Shown here one piece after another: positions 17,549 to 26,959 of a stretch of 64,000 bases of DNA. Position 1 is the first letter of the stretch, and every line of letters starts with the position of its first letter. Both the position numbers and the translations under genes were made by a program. Source of the DNA: Clostridium sp. AM22-11AC. Lineage in GTDB: Bacteria; Bacillota; Clostridia; Lachnospirales; Lachnospiraceae. The DNA lies in the NCBI RefSeq assembly GCF_003473545.1, contig NZ_QUCM01000011.1:1-64000 (forward strand). The letters are read 5' to 3'. The notes below the pieces were generated by a model. The model was not told the origin of the DNA and searched no databases. It saw only the letters and a list, made by a program, of their open reading frames with translations.

Positions 17549-18664
17549 CTATTTACCACTCTTTTTCCCGCTTCTAAATCCTACTTTGTAGTTGATAAAG
17601 AACTCACAACCAAGGATAAAGAACAGGATGATACCAGTAATGATATCCGATGCATTTTCATTTAAGTTAAACTGGGACGCGATCTGTCCTGCGCCCTTTT
17701 GCATGAACACCAGGAAGAAGGATACCAGGATCATTACAAAGGTGTTGAATTTACTCAGCCAGGAAACGATAATGGCTGTAAAGCCTCTGCCTCCTGCTGT
17801 ACTGGTAGAAATCGTATGGCTTGCGCCGCCTACAATGATAAAGCCTGCAATACCGCAGATAGCACCGGACAGAGCCATGGTGCGAAGGATAACACGTTTT
17901 ACATTGATGCCTGCATAGCGGGCTGTATTTTCACTTTCGCCAACAACAGCGATCTCATATCCCTGCTTGCTGTATTTTAAGTAAATGAACATGGCAACAG
18001 TCAGAGCCAGGACGATCACCAGGTTCCAGCCATAGTCCAGACCGAAAAGCTGCGGGATCCAACCGCCCTTTGTAGAGGAATTAATGGTTCCTACTGAGTT
18101 GGAGCCCTTTGGATTTTCCCAGAAAATAATACAATAGGTAATGACCTGGGTGGCAACATAGTTCATCATCAGGGTAAACAGTGTTTCATTGGTATTCCAG
18201 TAAGCCTTGAAAAAGGCCGGGATCACGCCCCAGATCATGGCTGCTGCTGCACTGCCAAGGAACATAAGAAGGAATAATACCACTGGAGGAAGGGAATTTC
18301 CCAGATAGATCATCATAGCTGCGGAAGTAACACCGCCGATCAGCACCTGGCCTTCTGCACCAATGTTCCAGAAACGCATTTTAAATGCCGGGGTAATACC
18401 AACTGCAATACATAACAGCACCAGTGTATCACGAATGGTCATCCATGCACGGCGCTTGGTACCAATGGCACCGTCAAAAATGCCCTTATACACTTCAATA
18501 GGATTTAAACCGGTCAGAGCTACGATCACGCCTGCACAGACCACCAGTGACAAAAGCACTGCGATTATGCGGATCAGCCAGCTTTTCCATGTTTCAATTC
18601 CGTCACGCTTGGAAATATGCATCAGAGGCTCTTTATTTGTAACTGTACTCATTTCCTTACTCAT
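17549..18664 (-). CDS. BMP-type ABC transporter permease (first)
   Basis: This 371 aa protein is the longer permease of the importer (NupP/YufP-like). It has a cytoplasmic N-terminus and about nine helices. The motif FWNIGAEGQVLIGGVTSAAMMIYL is diagnostic of the family. It overlaps the ATPase gene by 8 bp, which indicates translational coupling. Confidence 0.9.
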   Translation of the reverse strand: MSKEMSTVTNKEPLMHISKRDGIETWKSWLIRIIAVLLSLVVCAGVIVALTGLNPIEVYKGIFDGAIGTKRRAWMTIRDTLVLLCIAVGITPAFKMRFWNIGAEGQVLIGGVTSAAMMIYLGNSLPPVVLFLLMFLGSAAAAMIWGVIPAFFKAYWNTNETLFTLMMNYVATQVITYCIIFWENPKGSNSVGTINSSTKGGWIPQLFGLDYGWNLVIVLALTVAMFIYLKYSKQGYEIAVVGESENTARYAGINVKRVILRTMALSGAICGIAGFIIVGGASHTISTSTAGGRGFTAIIVSWLSKFNTFVMILVSFFLVFMQKGAGQIASQFNLNENASDIITGIILFFILGCEFFINYKVGFRSGKKSGK

Positions 18665-20189
18665 CCTGTTCGCCTCCTGTCTTTGTCATCATAAGTCCGA
18701 TCTCTTCTTTTGTAGCTGTTCTTCCATCTACAATACCGCTGACCTTGCCGCCGCAAAGCACCAGAATGCGGTCGCAAAGCTCCAGGAGCACATCCAGGTC
18801 TTCCCCTACGCAGATCACCGCTGCCCCCTGCTTTTTCTGCTCATTTAATAAGTGGTAAATGGTATAGGAAGAGTTAATATCCAGACCGCGCACCGGATAT
18901 GCTACCATAAGCACACGGGGATTGGATGAGATCTCACGTCCTACTAATACCTTCTGTACATTTCCGCCGGAAAGCCGTCCAACAGGTGTGGAAACACCGG
19001 GCGTTACGATCTCCAGCTCTTTGATCAGCTGCTCCGCCATAGCTTTTGGCGTTCTTCTGTCTGTAAAGAATGGGATGCCCTTTTTATAGCCCCGGAGCAT
19101 CATATTGTCAGTCATGCCCATGGCTGCCACCAGGCCCATTCCCAGACGGTCCTCAGGAACAAAGGAAAGCTTGATGCCCAGTTTGCGGATGGCCGCCGGG
19201 CTCATGCCGGATAAGGTCTCTTCTCCGCCTTCCGGAGGATAATACCGGATGGTTCCGCCTTCCATTGGCTGCAGTCCTGCAATGGTCTCTAACAGCTCTT
19301 TCTGGCCGCTTCCTGCAATACCTGCAATTCCCAGGATCTCGCCGCTGTAAGCTGTAAATCCTGCATCATCCAGTGTTTTTACACCTTCTTTATCTACGCA
19401 GGTCACATGTTCCATTACCAGACGTTTCTGTGGATTTACCGGTTCCGGACGCTCAATATTTAAGGCAACCTTCTTGCCTACCATCATCTCTGTAAGGGAC
19501 GCTTCTGTGGCATCTTTTGTCTGGACTGTACCAATATAAGCACCTTTTCGCAGAACAGATACCCGGTCAGAAAGGGATAATACTTCATGAAGCTTATGGG
19601 TGATAATGATAATGGAATGACCGGCTTCACGCATATTGCGGAGAACAGTAAACAGCTTTTCTGTCTCCTGTGGGGTCAGAACAGCTGTAGGCTCATCCAG
19701 GATCAAGATATCCACCCCTCTGTACAACAATTTCACGATCTCTACGGTCTGTTTCTGTGAAACGGACATAGTGTAGATCTTCTGGTTGGGGTCCAGATCA
19801 AAGCCATAACGGCTGGTCAGTTCATTGATCTTTGCCGCAACGCTTTTCATATCCAGAACTTCTTTTCCAGGAAGTCCCAAGATAATGTTTTCTGCTGCAG
19901 TCAGTACATCTACCAGTTTAAAATGCTGGTGGATCATACCGATGCCTAAGGCAAAGGAGTCTTTTGGAGAACGGATGGTCACCTCTTTTCCATTTACCAG
20001 GATCTGTCCTTCATCCGGATAGTAGATACCGGATATCATATTCATAAGAGTGGTCTTTCCACTTCCGTTTTCTCCCAGAATGGATAATATCTCTCCCTTC
20101 TTTACGGACAGACATACTTTGTCGTTGGCTGTTACTTTGCCAAACCGTTTTGTGATGTTTTTCAGCTCAATGGCATATGTTTCGCTCAC
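18657..20189 (-). CDS. BMP-type ABC transporter ATP-binding protein, two ABC domains
   Basis: This 510 aa protein holds both ATPase domains of the importer in one chain (NupO/YufO-like). The first domain has Walker A GENGSGKTTLMN and Walker B LILDEPTAVLTPQE. The second has GIAGSGQKELLE, the signature LSGGNVQKVLVGRE and the weak Walker B VLMVAYPVRGLD. The reduced second domain is usual for sugar and nucleoside importers of this kind. It lies 154 bp downstream of the binding protein, with a hairpin between them. Confidence 0.93.
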   Translation of the reverse strand: MSETYAIELKNITKRFGKVTANDKVCLSVKKGEILSILGENGSGKTTLMNMISGIYYPDEGQILVNGKEVTIRSPKDSFALGIGMIHQHFKLVDVLTAAENIILGLPGKEVLDMKSVAAKINELTSRYGFDLDPNQKIYTMSVSQKQTVEIVKLLYRGVDILILDEPTAVLTPQETEKLFTVLRNMREAGHSIIIITHKLHEVLSLSDRVSVLRKGAYIGTVQTKDATEASLTEMMVGKKVALNIERPEPVNPQKRLVMEHVTCVDKEGVKTLDDAGFTAYSGEILGIAGIAGSGQKELLETIAGLQPMEGGTIRYYPPEGGEETLSGMSPAAIRKLGIKLSFVPEDRLGMGLVAAMGMTDNMMLRGYKKGIPFFTDRRTPKAMAEQLIKELEIVTPGVSTPVGRLSGGNVQKVLVGREISSNPRVLMVAYPVRGLDINSSYTIYHLLNEQKKQGAAVICVGEDLDVLLELCDRILVLCGGKVSGIVDGRTATKEEIGLMMTKTGGEQDE

Positions 20190-20268
20190 CAGGCAAGACC
20201 TCCTTTTTCAGTGCTGTGTTTATATTTTTGTGTGGGTCTGTGCTGCTATTTCGCGGGTACATACTCAA

Positions 20269-20301
20269 GAAGCGGAGCCAGACAAAGGGTGACTCCGCTT
20301 C
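20269..20301 (-). terminator. Hairpin between binding-protein gene and the rest of the operon
   Basis: GAAGCGGAG (20269-20277) pairs with CTCCGCTTC (20293-20301). No T-run follows on the minus strand, so it is more likely an mRNA-stabilising or leaky stop that keeps the binding protein more abundant than the membrane parts. Confidence 0.55.
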
Positions 20302-20342
20302 CAAAACGTTACTCTAAAAGAGCAGCTTTATGATTTGACTTA

Positions 20343-21611
20343 TTAGTTGTCAATGGTTGTGATACCGTCGATGAGGATATCAAATGCTGGTGCAGAAGCA
20401 AATTCGGACTCATGGAAGTATCCGTCAGAAATGTATTCAATGTCGCTTCCGTCTTTCTTGTAGGTATCTAATGTCTCACCATTTACAGTCCATGTAGAAG
20501 TATCAAATACATGAAGTTCGCCGCTTGCTAACTTAGCTTCTACTTCTTCTACTTTTTCCTTGGTTCCAGGAGCAACTGCCTTGTCATTTAACTCCGTTAC
20601 AAGAACTGCGCCGTCAGAGAAGCCCTTGCACCAGTCAGCAGGAATTTCTGTTCCGTCCAGTACAGACTGTACAGCGTAGGTCATGTAAATGCCCCAGTTG
20701 TTGCTTGCAGAAGTAAGTGCCTGGTCAGGAGCAGTTGCGATCATGGAAATGTTGTAACCTACACAAGGAACTCCCGCTGCCTCGCAGGCTGTTGGAGCAC
20801 CGGTTGTATCTGCATGCTGGCTGATCAGTACGCAGCCGTCAGAGATCAGAGCATCTGCTGCTTCTTTTTCAAGATCGAAGCTTGCCCAGCTGTTGGTGTA
20901 TTTAACTTCCATGGTAGCGGATGGGCATACAGAACGTACACCTAAGAAGAAGGAGGTGTAACCACTGATAACCTCAGCATATGGATAAGCGCCTACATAA
21001 CCGATCTTGCAGGCATCTTCTTTTACAGTGCCATCTTCGATCATCTGATTTAACTTAAGGCCTGCAACTACACCAGATACGTAGCGTGCCTCAAAAATAG
21101 ATGTGAAGAAGTTGTGCATATTGGAAAGTCCGCTGCCTGCTGCCTGGAAACCGGTTGCGTGACAGAACTGAACTTCCGGATATTCTTTTGCTGCTTCTAT
21201 TACATAGGACTCATGACCAAAGCTGTTTGCAAATACGATCTGGCATCCCTGGTCAGCTAAGTCCATTGCTGCATCCTTTGCTGTCTCATCTTCCGGGATG
21301 TTCCATTTTACGATCAGCTGATCGTCATTTAATCCTAATGCTTCCTGCATTTCTTTTGCGCCCTTGTAATGAGCGGCTGTGTAACCTTCGTTTTCATCAC
21401 CGATGAAAATAAAGCCAACTTTTAAATCTTCTTTTGCTACGCCTTCACCGGTAGCTGCTTCTGAGCCTTCTGCTGCAGCAGTGGTCTCTTCTGCCTTGGA
21501 GTCAGCTGCCGGAGCTGCTGTTGTTTCCTGTGTAGAACCGCCTCCACATGCTGTTAATGAGAGCGCCATAACACCTGCTAATGCTGCACTGATGATCTTC
21601 TTTCCCTTCAT
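20343..21611 (-). CDS. BMP family basic membrane lipoprotein, ABC solute-binding protein
   Basis: This 422 aa lipoprotein is the solute receptor of the importer. The signal peptide ends in the lipobox LTAC at about residue 22, followed by an Ala/Glu/Thr-rich tether. The mature part has BMP/PnrA features (KVGFIFIGDENEGYTAAHYKGAKEMQEAL near the start, and NSFGHESYVIEAAKEYPEVQFCHATG). Known relatives bind purine nucleosides, but some bind other compounds, and the M20 peptidase in this operon leaves the ligand open. It has its own strong promoter. Confidence 0.92.
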   Translation of the reverse strand: MKGKKIISAALAGVMALSLTACGGGSTQETTAAPAADSKAEETTAAAEGSEAATGEGVAKEDLKVGFIFIGDENEGYTAAHYKGAKEMQEALGLNDDQLIVKWNIPEDETAKDAAMDLADQGCQIVFANSFGHESYVIEAAKEYPEVQFCHATGFQAAGSGLSNMHNFFTSIFEARYVSGVVAGLKLNQMIEDGTVKEDACKIGYVGAYPYAEVISGYTSFFLGVRSVCPSATMEVKYTNSWASFDLEKEAADALISDGCVLISQHADTTGAPTACEAAGVPCVGYNISMIATAPDQALTSASNNWGIYMTYAVQSVLDGTEIPADWCKGFSDGAVLVTELNDKAVAPGTKEKVEEVEAKLASGELHVFDTSTWTVNGETLDTYKKDGSDIEYISDGYFHESEFASAPAFDILIDGITTIDN

Positions 21612-21667
21612 AATACATCTCCTCCATTTGATGATATATGATCACTAAAGTCTCAAATACAGACTTT

Positions 21668-21695
21668 ATTATAGCATGCTCTCTTAAGTTGTCAA
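21668..21695 (-). promoter_or_regulatory. Promoter of the BMP transporter operon
   Basis: TTGACA (21690-21695), a 16 bp spacer and TATAAT (21668-21673) on the minus strand: a near-consensus sigma-A promoter. Just downstream, AAAGTCT/AGACTTT (21647-21667) forms a 7 bp inverted repeat at the transcript start, which could be an operator or a 5' stabilising hairpin. There is no room for a purine riboswitch. Confidence 0.8.
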
Positions 21696-21784
21696 TAATC
21701 TTTATATTTTTCTGACACTTTTTTTACAATTACACAATTTTCATTATAAAGTCACACTTATTAATATTTATAAGTGACCATTTA

Positions 21785-22069
21785 TTAATTAACTCCACAG
21801 GACCGTTCTTTAAAGACCTCACACATAATACCTGCTCCAATACGAAATCCATCACAGAAGGACTGGCGTTTTTCAAGATAGGTTAATTCCAGGTAGGTGT
21901 CTAATATGTTCTGAAATTCTTTCCGGTTTTCTTTGTCCAGCTTTTCTGTAAAATTTTCTATTTCTTTCAGGGATCTTCTGCAAAGTGTCTCATATTCTTC
22001 GTTTCCTTCTATTTTTAATTCTGCGGGAACAAGTTCCCCTGCATACAGCTGTTCTAATATGTTTTTCAT
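21785..22069 (-). CDS. Small conserved protein, DUF6809-like
   Basis: This 94 aa, mostly helical, charged protein has no signal peptide or membrane segment. The pattern ILEQLYAGELVPAE at the start and FCDGFRIGAGIMCEVF near the end resembles DUF6809 proteins of Lachnospiraceae; this is from memory. The function is unknown. I chose the ATG at 22069 with AGGAGG just upstream, not one 17 codons earlier. A promoter (TTGCAT, 17 bp, TATTCT at 22092-22120) lies directly upstream, so the gene is probably transcribed alone. Confidence 0.65.
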   Translation of the reverse strand: MKNILEQLYAGELVPAELKIEGNEEYETLCRRSLKEIENFTEKLDKENRKEFQNILDTYLELTYLEKRQSFCDGFRIGAGIMCEVFKERSCGVN

Positions 22070-22091
22070 GCCCCTGCCTCCTTTTGTTTTT

Positions 22092-22120
22092 AGAATAGCA
22101 CAGCCCTGTCGCAAATGCAA
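22092..22120 (-). promoter_or_regulatory. Promoter of the DUF6809-like gene
   Basis: TTGCAT (22115-22120), 17 bp, TATTCT (22092-22097) on the minus strand, about 23 bp before the start codon. Confidence 0.45.
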
Positions 22121-22203
22121 TCGAACAAAATCTTACGATTGCAGATGTGGCGAAGCTATATCATGATGTATTATTATATTGGGATTTAGTTCAATAGGGT
22201 CCA

Positions 22204-22390
22204 AAATGGCTCTTCCATGTATAAACGCATTCACGGCAATTTTGTCCATTTTGCTCCGCCGCCGATTAGGCAGGTCTTCGGCAAACTCGCTCACTGCGTT
22301 CGCTCAAACAGTGCCTCCAACCTGCCAGCTATGCTCACAAAATGGACAAAATTGCCTACCGAATGCTTATTATACATGGAAGAGCCATTT
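22204..22390. repeat. Giant hairpin element A (long inverted repeat)
   Basis: This gene-free stretch forms one long hairpin. Positions 22204-22224 pair perfectly with 22370-22390 (21 bp), GCATTC at 22227 pairs with GAATGC at 22361, and 22235-22253 pair perfectly with 22338-22356 (19 bp). GGCAGGT/ACCTGCC (22269, 22320) and CACTG/CAGTG (22292, 22309) close the tip. No coding frame looks real. No target-site duplication is obvious. It may be a MITE-like element or a double-stranded RNA source. Confidence 0.85.
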
Positions 22391-22500
22391 CTACTGTATT
22401 GGATATGTCACATAAAAAATGCCGTACTTATGTACAATCCCCCTCCCACATGAAAACTGCTTATTGGTTTGCTCCTACATTTTTTATTGTCAATAACGTA

Positions 22501-22701
22501 GAAAGCCGCCGGTGCACATTACAGAATAAGCATTTGTTTGAAAATCCGTGAGTGGGCGCGCATAGCGTCAGAACGGAGAACCACTGTTTGAGCACGCAAA
22601 GCGTGCGAGTTTGGTTCGCAGTTCTGACAATAGGCGACGCAAGCCCACGAACAAAGGATTTTCTCCCAAATGCGCATCTGTAATGCGTACCGACGGCTTT
22701 C
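22501..22701. repeat. Giant hairpin element B (imperfect inverted repeat)
   Basis: About 200 nt fold back on themselves. The outer arms 22501-22525 and 22677-22701 match at 22 of 25 positions. Further blocks are GCATTTG/CAAATGC (22530, 22667), GAAAATCC/GGATTTTC (22540, 22656), GTGGGC/GCCCAC (22552, 22643), GTCAGAAC/GTTCTGAC (22567, 22621) and GAACC/GGTTC (22578, 22613), with tip GCACGC AAA GCGTGC (22592-22606). It lies 40 bp downstream of the ftsH stop, in its 3' untranslated region. No protein is evident. It shares blocks with element C. Confidence 0.85.
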
Positions 22702-22741
22702 GGACCCTTCGGAAATCTTTCAGACCTTAGTCGATTAAATC

Positions 22742-24616
22742 CTAATTTACATCTGCGTCATTTTTTTCATAAATCTCCATAAATTCTTCTCCTGTGATGG
22801 TTTCCTTATCCAGAAGATACTTTGCAATCTCATGAAGTTTGCCTTCGTTTTCTTTCAGGATATTCAATGCTTTTTCATGCTGGGTACGGACGATCTTCAC
22901 TACCTGCTCGTCGATCATTCTGGCTGTTTCAGGGGAACAGGTTAAAGAGGTGTCACCGCCTAAATACTGGTTATTTACTGTTTCCATAGCCACCATATCG
23001 AATTCATCTGTCATGCCGTAACGGGTGACCATGGCTCTGGCGATCTTAGTAGCCTGTTCAATATCATTGGACGCGCCTGTGGTAATGGAATGGAAGATCA
23101 GCTCTTCGGCTGCACGACCGCCGGTAAAGGTTGCGATCTTATTTAATGCTTCTTCTTTGCTCATCAGGTATTTTTCACCAGCGTCTACCTGCATGGTATA
23201 GCCTAAAGCACCGGAGGTTCTTGGGATAATGGTGATCTTCTGTACCGGGGCGCTGTGGGTCTGGCAGGCAGCTACCAATGCATGTCCTACTTCGTGGTAA
23301 GCTACGATCTTTCGCTCGTCTGCAGGGATCACAGCATTTTTCTTCTGGTAACCTGCAATAACGGTTTCTACGCTTTCCTGAAGATCTTCCTGGGATACCA
23401 GGTTTCTGCCCTGACGGACGGCTCTTAAAGCTGCTTCGTTAATGATATTTGCAAGTTCAGCACCGCTGGCACCTGCTGTAGATCTGGCGATCACGTTGTA
23501 ATCAACAGACTCATCCATTTTTACCTTGCGGCCATGGACCTTTAAGATAGCTTCACGGCCCTGAAGATCCGGAAGTTCTACCGGCACACGGCGGTCAAAA
23601 CGTCCCGGGCGGAGAAGGGCCGGATCAAGGGACTCAGGACGGTTGGTAGCTGCTAAGATAACAACGCCTTTCTTTCCGTCGAAACCATCCATTTCTGTAA
23701 GCAGCTGGTTTAAGGTCTGTTCCCGCTCATCGTTTCCGCCCATTCCGCCGCCGTCACGCTTTTTACCAATGGTATCGATTTCATCGATGAAGACGATACA
23801 TGGTGCTTTTTCGTTGGCCTGCTTGAATAAGTCTCTTACTTTGGCTGCGCCCATTCCTACGAACATTTCTACGAATTCGGATCCGGAAATGGAGAAGAAT
23901 GGTACTTTGGCTTCGCCTGCTACTGCTTTTGCTAAAAGAGTTTTACCGGTTCCTGGAGGGCCTACAAGTAAGGCACCCTTTGGAAGGCTTGCACCGATCT
24001 GTGCGTATTTATCCGGGTTATGCAAGAAGTCTACGATCTCTTTTAAGGCGTCTTTGGCTTCTTCTTCCCCTGCTACATCATTAAAGGTTACACCTGTTTC
24101 TTTTTCTGCGTATATTTTTGCGTTGGATTTTCCAAAAGTCATTGCACTGCTTCCACCGCCCATACGCTTGGCCATCATACGGCCCATAAGCTGACCAATG
24201 ATCACAAACATAAGGATCGGGAATACCCAGGTGGTCAGGAAGTTAAGTAATGGGGATGCCTGAGTGGGGATCTCTCTGCTGTAATTCTGGACTCCTGCGC
24301 TTTCCAGACGGTTTACCAGGTCATCTGCAGTGGTCATGTTTCCTGTTTTATAGGTAACCGCAGACCACGGTTTGTTTTTATCCTCATTTAATGTATACAA
24401 AATTTCTGTATAGTCACTGTTGACGTAGACCTGTTCTACGTTTCCTGAACTTAACTGTGTGGTGAACTCATTGAACGGTACTTCTACGGAACGCTCCATG
24501 ACAGATGGAAATACTAATGCGTTTAATACCATTACAATGAGAAGGACGATACAGTAGTAGTATAAATAGGGTTTTCTGTTATTGTTATTGCTGCTGTTGT
24601 CGTTTTTTACGCCCAT
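22742..24616 (-). CDS. ftsH: ATP-dependent zinc metalloprotease FtsH
   Basis: This 624 aa membrane-anchored AAA+ protease degrades misfolded membrane and short-lived regulatory proteins. Two N-terminal helices flank an external domain of about 80 residues. The AAA domain has Walker A GPPGTGKT, Walker [12 protein letters not shown] and the SRH ([22 protein letters not shown]). The protease domain has the zinc motif HEVGH. Length is normal. The Asn/Ser-rich first 15 residues fit clostridial FtsH. The promoter is at 24696-24724. Confidence 0.98.
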   Translation of the reverse strand: MGVKNDNSSNNNNRKPYLYYYCIVLLIVMVLNALVFPSVMERSVEVPFNEFTTQLSSGNVEQVYVNSDYTEILYTLNEDKNKPWSAVTYKTGNMTTADDLVNRLESAGVQNYSREIPTQASPLLNFLTTWVFPILMFVIIGQLMGRMMAKRMGGGSSAMTFGKSNAKIYAEKETGVTFNDVAGEEEAKDALKEIVDFLHNPDKYAQIGASLPKGALLVGPPGTGKTLLAKAVAGEAKVPFFSISGSEFVEMFVGMGAAKVRDLFKQANEKAPCIVFIDEIDTIGKKRDGGGMGGNDEREQTLNQLLTEMDGFDGKKGVVILAATNRPESLDPALLRPGRFDRRVPVELPDLQGREAILKVHGRKVKMDESVDYNVIARSTAGASGAELANIINEAALRAVRQGRNLVSQEDLQESVETVIAGYQKKNAVIPADERKIVAYHEVGHALVAACQTHSAPVQKITIIPRTSGALGYTMQVDAGEKYLMSKEEALNKIATFTGGRAAEELIFHSITTGASNDIEQATKIARAMVTRYGMTDEFDMVAMETVNNQYLGGDTSLTCSPETARMIDEQVVKIVRTQHEKALNILKENEGKLHEIAKYLLDKETITGEEFMEIYEKNDADVN

Positions 24617-24695
24617 TGTGTTTTCTCCTTCTATTTTGTTTTATTTTGATTTTGATCTTTTCGCGATTACCTGTGTTTTTCGCTTTCTTGATGAT

Positions 24696-24724
24696 AAAAT
24701 AAACCCGCTTCCAGGTTTTGTCAA
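24696..24724 (-). promoter_or_regulatory. Promoter of ftsH
   Basis: TTGACA (24719-24724), 17 bp, TATTTT (24696-24701) on the minus strand, about 80 bp before the start codon. Confidence 0.65.
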
Positions 24725-24761
24725 TAGAAAATAGTAAATTTTTATTTACTTTTAATAATTA

Positions 24762-24811
24762 TTGACATTTCATATTTGTTGTGGTACCGTTTGTTATATG
24801 GAACCATATAA
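24762..24811 (+). promoter_or_regulatory. Promoter region and perfect palindrome before marR
   Basis: TTGACA lies at 24762-24767; the expected -10 (TACCGT, 24785-24790) is weak. Directly after it, TTATATGG-AA-CCATATAA (24794-24811) is a perfect 8 bp inverted repeat over the likely transcription start, a good candidate autoregulatory operator. Confidence 0.55.
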
Positions 24812-24843
24812 AAAACACATCAGGACAGGAAGGAGACTTTTTT

Positions 24844-25305
24844 ATGGTTGATCAGCAGGAGCTTTCTTCTGCGGGCTTAAAGTTTATGGATTTTGCCATC
24901 CGTTTTTTTAATATGGCCAAATGCCAGTACCAGCAACAGAACCAGGTGAAAGCGAATAAAGCGGGATTTCAGGTCCTTTTTATTTTAAGTATGCCCGAAT
25001 ATACGCAGCCTACTATGAGTTTTCTGGCTGATGAAATGGGAATTACAAAGCAGCAGCTGACAAAGCTGGTGAATGATCTGGAAGCCATGGGGCTGGTGAA
25101 GAGGATCCATGATGAGAGGAACCGGCGGCAGGTTTATGTGACTTTGACGGATGATGGCAGGAATGAATTTGAGGAAATAAAGCAGGCGATGTTAGAGTGT
25201 ACGGTGGCTGGGCTTAAGGACTTTTCGGAGGATGAGCTGGAGCAGCTGGGGGATTGCCTTGAAAGGCTGATCCCGTTGTTGGAGAAATTCAGAGGAAACT
25301 GCTAA
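24844..25305 (+). CDS. MarR family transcriptional regulator
   Basis: This 153 aa MarR-type winged-helix protein has the recognition region SFLADEMGITKQQLTKLVNDLEAMGLVKR and the wing HDERNRRQVYVTLT. I chose the ATG at 24844 behind GGAAGGAG; an in-frame ATG at 24781 precedes the operator palindrome. It is divergent from ftsH and its 3' neighbour is convergent, so no target gene is adjacent. It may control itself and remote genes. Confidence 0.85.
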   Translation: MVDQQELSSAGLKFMDFAIRFFNMAKCQYQQQNQVKANKAGFQVLFILSMPEYTQPTMSFLADEMGITKQQLTKLVNDLEAMGLVKRIHDERNRRQVYVTLTDDGRNEFEEIKQAMLECTVAGLKDFSEDELEQLGDCLERLIPLLEKFRGNC

Positions 25306-25403
25306 TTTAAGCTGGGCTACAGATATATATAACCACCTCAAAATTGCAACCAATTTACCTTTTTGAGCATGTGATTTTATTTTTATAATGTGCCTTGCAC
25401 CCA

Positions 25404-25421
25404 CCGCGCCGCCAGGCGCGG
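25404..25421. other. GC-rich hairpin without T-run
   Basis: CCGCGCC-GCCA-GGCGCGG (25404-25421) is a perfect 7 bp stem-loop in the gap between marR and the amino-acid ABC operon. It may be part of the marR 3' end; no T-tract follows. Confidence 0.5.
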
Positions 25422-25440
25422 TTCAATCATACATAAAAAA

Positions 25441-25478
25441 AATGAGTGTCAACAAAGCTTCATCTGTTGACACTCATT
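25441..25478. terminator. Strong bidirectional terminator
   Basis: AATGAGTGTCAACA (25441-25454) pairs with TGTTGACACTCATT (25465-25478), 14 bp perfect, with A and T runs on the two sides. It ends the amino-acid ABC operon on the minus strand and probably marR on the plus strand. Confidence 0.88.
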
Positions 25479-25480
25479 TT

Positions 25481-26230
25481 TTACAGCACCTTACTTAAGA
25501 AAGACTTCAGGCGCTCATTTTTAGGATTTGAGAAGAACTCTTCCGGTGCGGCTTCTTCCATGAAGTAACCGCCGTCCATGAACATGACTCTGGTAGCAAC
25601 TTCTCTTGCGAAGCCCATTTCGTGGGTTACCACTACCATGGTCATTTTTTCAGCGGCCAGGTCACGCATTACGTTTAATACCTCGCCTACCATTTCCGGG
25701 TCGAGAGCGGAAGTCGGCTCATCGAAGAGCATTACGTCTGGCTTCATGCAGAGGGCTCTTACAATGGCGATACGCTGTTTCTGACCACCGGAAAGCTGGC
25801 TTGGATATGCATGGGCTCTGTCAGCAAGGCCGACACGCTCTAAAAGGCGCATAGCCTCTGCTTCTGCCTCCTGCTGGCTCTTGCCCTGAAGCTTCATAGG
25901 CGCCAGTGTCAGGTTTTTCATGATATCCATATGCGGGAACAGGTTGAACTGCTGGAATACCATTCCCATTTTCTGACGGTGTTTATCAATATCGGTTTTC
26001 GGATCTGTAATATCGGTACCTTCAAAATAGATATGGCCTTTTGTAGGCTCTTCCAGACGGTTTAAGCAGCGTAAGAAGGTACTTTTACCGGAACCGGATG
26101 GTCCTACTACAAATACTACATCACCTTTGTAGATATCCACTGTGATATCTTTTAATACTTCGATGTTTCCAAAGCTCTTTCCAAGGTTCTGCACCTGGAT
26201 CAGAGGCTCTCTTTTTTCATTACCGCTCAC
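25481..26230 (-). CDS. Polar amino-acid ABC transporter ATP-binding protein
   Basis: This 249 aa ATPase is GlnQ/HisP-like. It has Walker [22 protein letters not shown] (first residues of the family signature), signature [15 protein letters not shown] and Walker [17 protein letters not shown]. It overlaps the permease by 11 bp and powers uptake through it. The gene is the last of a binding protein-permease-ATPase operon. The ligand is an amino acid but cannot be named. Confidence 0.95.
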   Translation of the reverse strand: MSGNEKREPLIQVQNLGKSFGNIEVLKDITVDIYKGDVVFVVGPSGSGKSTFLRCLNRLEEPTKGHIYFEGTDITDPKTDIDKHRQKMGMVFQQFNLFPHMDIMKNLTLAPMKLQGKSQQEAEAEAMRLLERVGLADRAHAYPSQLSGGQKQRIAIVRALCMKPDVMLFDEPTSALDPEMVGEVLNVMRDLAAEKMTMVVVTHEMGFAREVATRVMFMDGGYFMEEAAPEEFFSNPKNERLKSFLSKVL

Positions 26231-26921
26231 TCTGACGCAGCCTCCTTTCCAGAATCTGGATCAGTTTTGTGAAGATCATAACAATAACCAGATAAACCAG
26301 TGCAACTGCGATCAATGGCATAAACGCACTGTAGGTTCTGCTTCGGATGATATCGCCGCCTTTGGTAAGATCCTGGATTGCGATGTAACCGGAAACAGAG
26401 GTCTCTTTTAACAGAGAAATGAACTCGTTACACAGAGTTGGCAGTACGGTTTTGAATGCCTGAGGCATGATCACGTACCACATGGTCTGAGCGTAGTTAA
26501 AGCCAAGGCTTCGTCCTGCTTCCATCTGTCCCGGATCAATTGACATGATACCGCTTCGGAAAATTTCTGCCACATAAGCGCCGGAGTTGATGCCGAATGC
26601 CATGATCGCTACCGGTACTTTATCAATACGTGTGCTTCCAAATACAACAAAATAGATGATCAGCAGCTGAACAACTACAGGTGTACCGCGGATAACTGTC
26701 AGATAGATCTTGCACAGAATATTCAGCAGTTTTAAGTTTCCTGTTTTATCGTGGGTAGAACGGATCATACCTACGATAAATCCCAGAACAATGCCCATCA
26801 TGCAGGCAAAGAAGGTTATGATCAGTGTGGTCTTAAGACCATCTGCAATATAATGCCACCGATCATCTGAAATAAAATTCAGATAAAATGCATCTGTAAA
26901 ATTTTTCCACATGCCGATCAT
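26220..26921 (-). CDS. Polar amino-acid ABC transporter permease
   Basis: This 233 aa HisMQ/GlnP-type permease has the N-terminal [13 protein letters not shown] motif, a [13 protein letters not shown] stretch and the EAA loop ([30 protein letters not shown]). Four to five helices are visible. Single-permease systems of this type form homodimers. The start may be at the fourth codon (ATG) instead. Confidence 0.94.
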   Translation of the reverse strand: MIGMWKNFTDAFYLNFISDDRWHYIADGLKTTLIITFFACMMGIVLGFIVGMIRSTHDKTGNLKLLNILCKIYLTVIRGTPVVVQLLIIYFVVFGSTRIDKVPVAIMAFGINSGAYVAEIFRSGIMSIDPGQMEAGRSLGFNYAQTMWYVIMPQAFKTVLPTLCNEFISLLKETSVSGYIAIQDLTKGGDIIRSRTYSAFMPLIAVALVYLVIVMIFTKLIQILERRLRQSER

Positions 26922-26959
26922 CCTTTTCTCTCTAAATACTTGTTTCTAATGACTATTGA

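Noticed and set aside
21612..21668. Purine riboswitch before the BMP transporter
   Set aside because: Only about 50 bases separate the promoter and the start codon, and no purine-riboswitch core is seen.
22179..22551. Overlapping 69-78-codon frames in the gap before ftsH
   Set aside because: They read through the arms of elements A and B and change frame freely; codon use and composition do not look coding.
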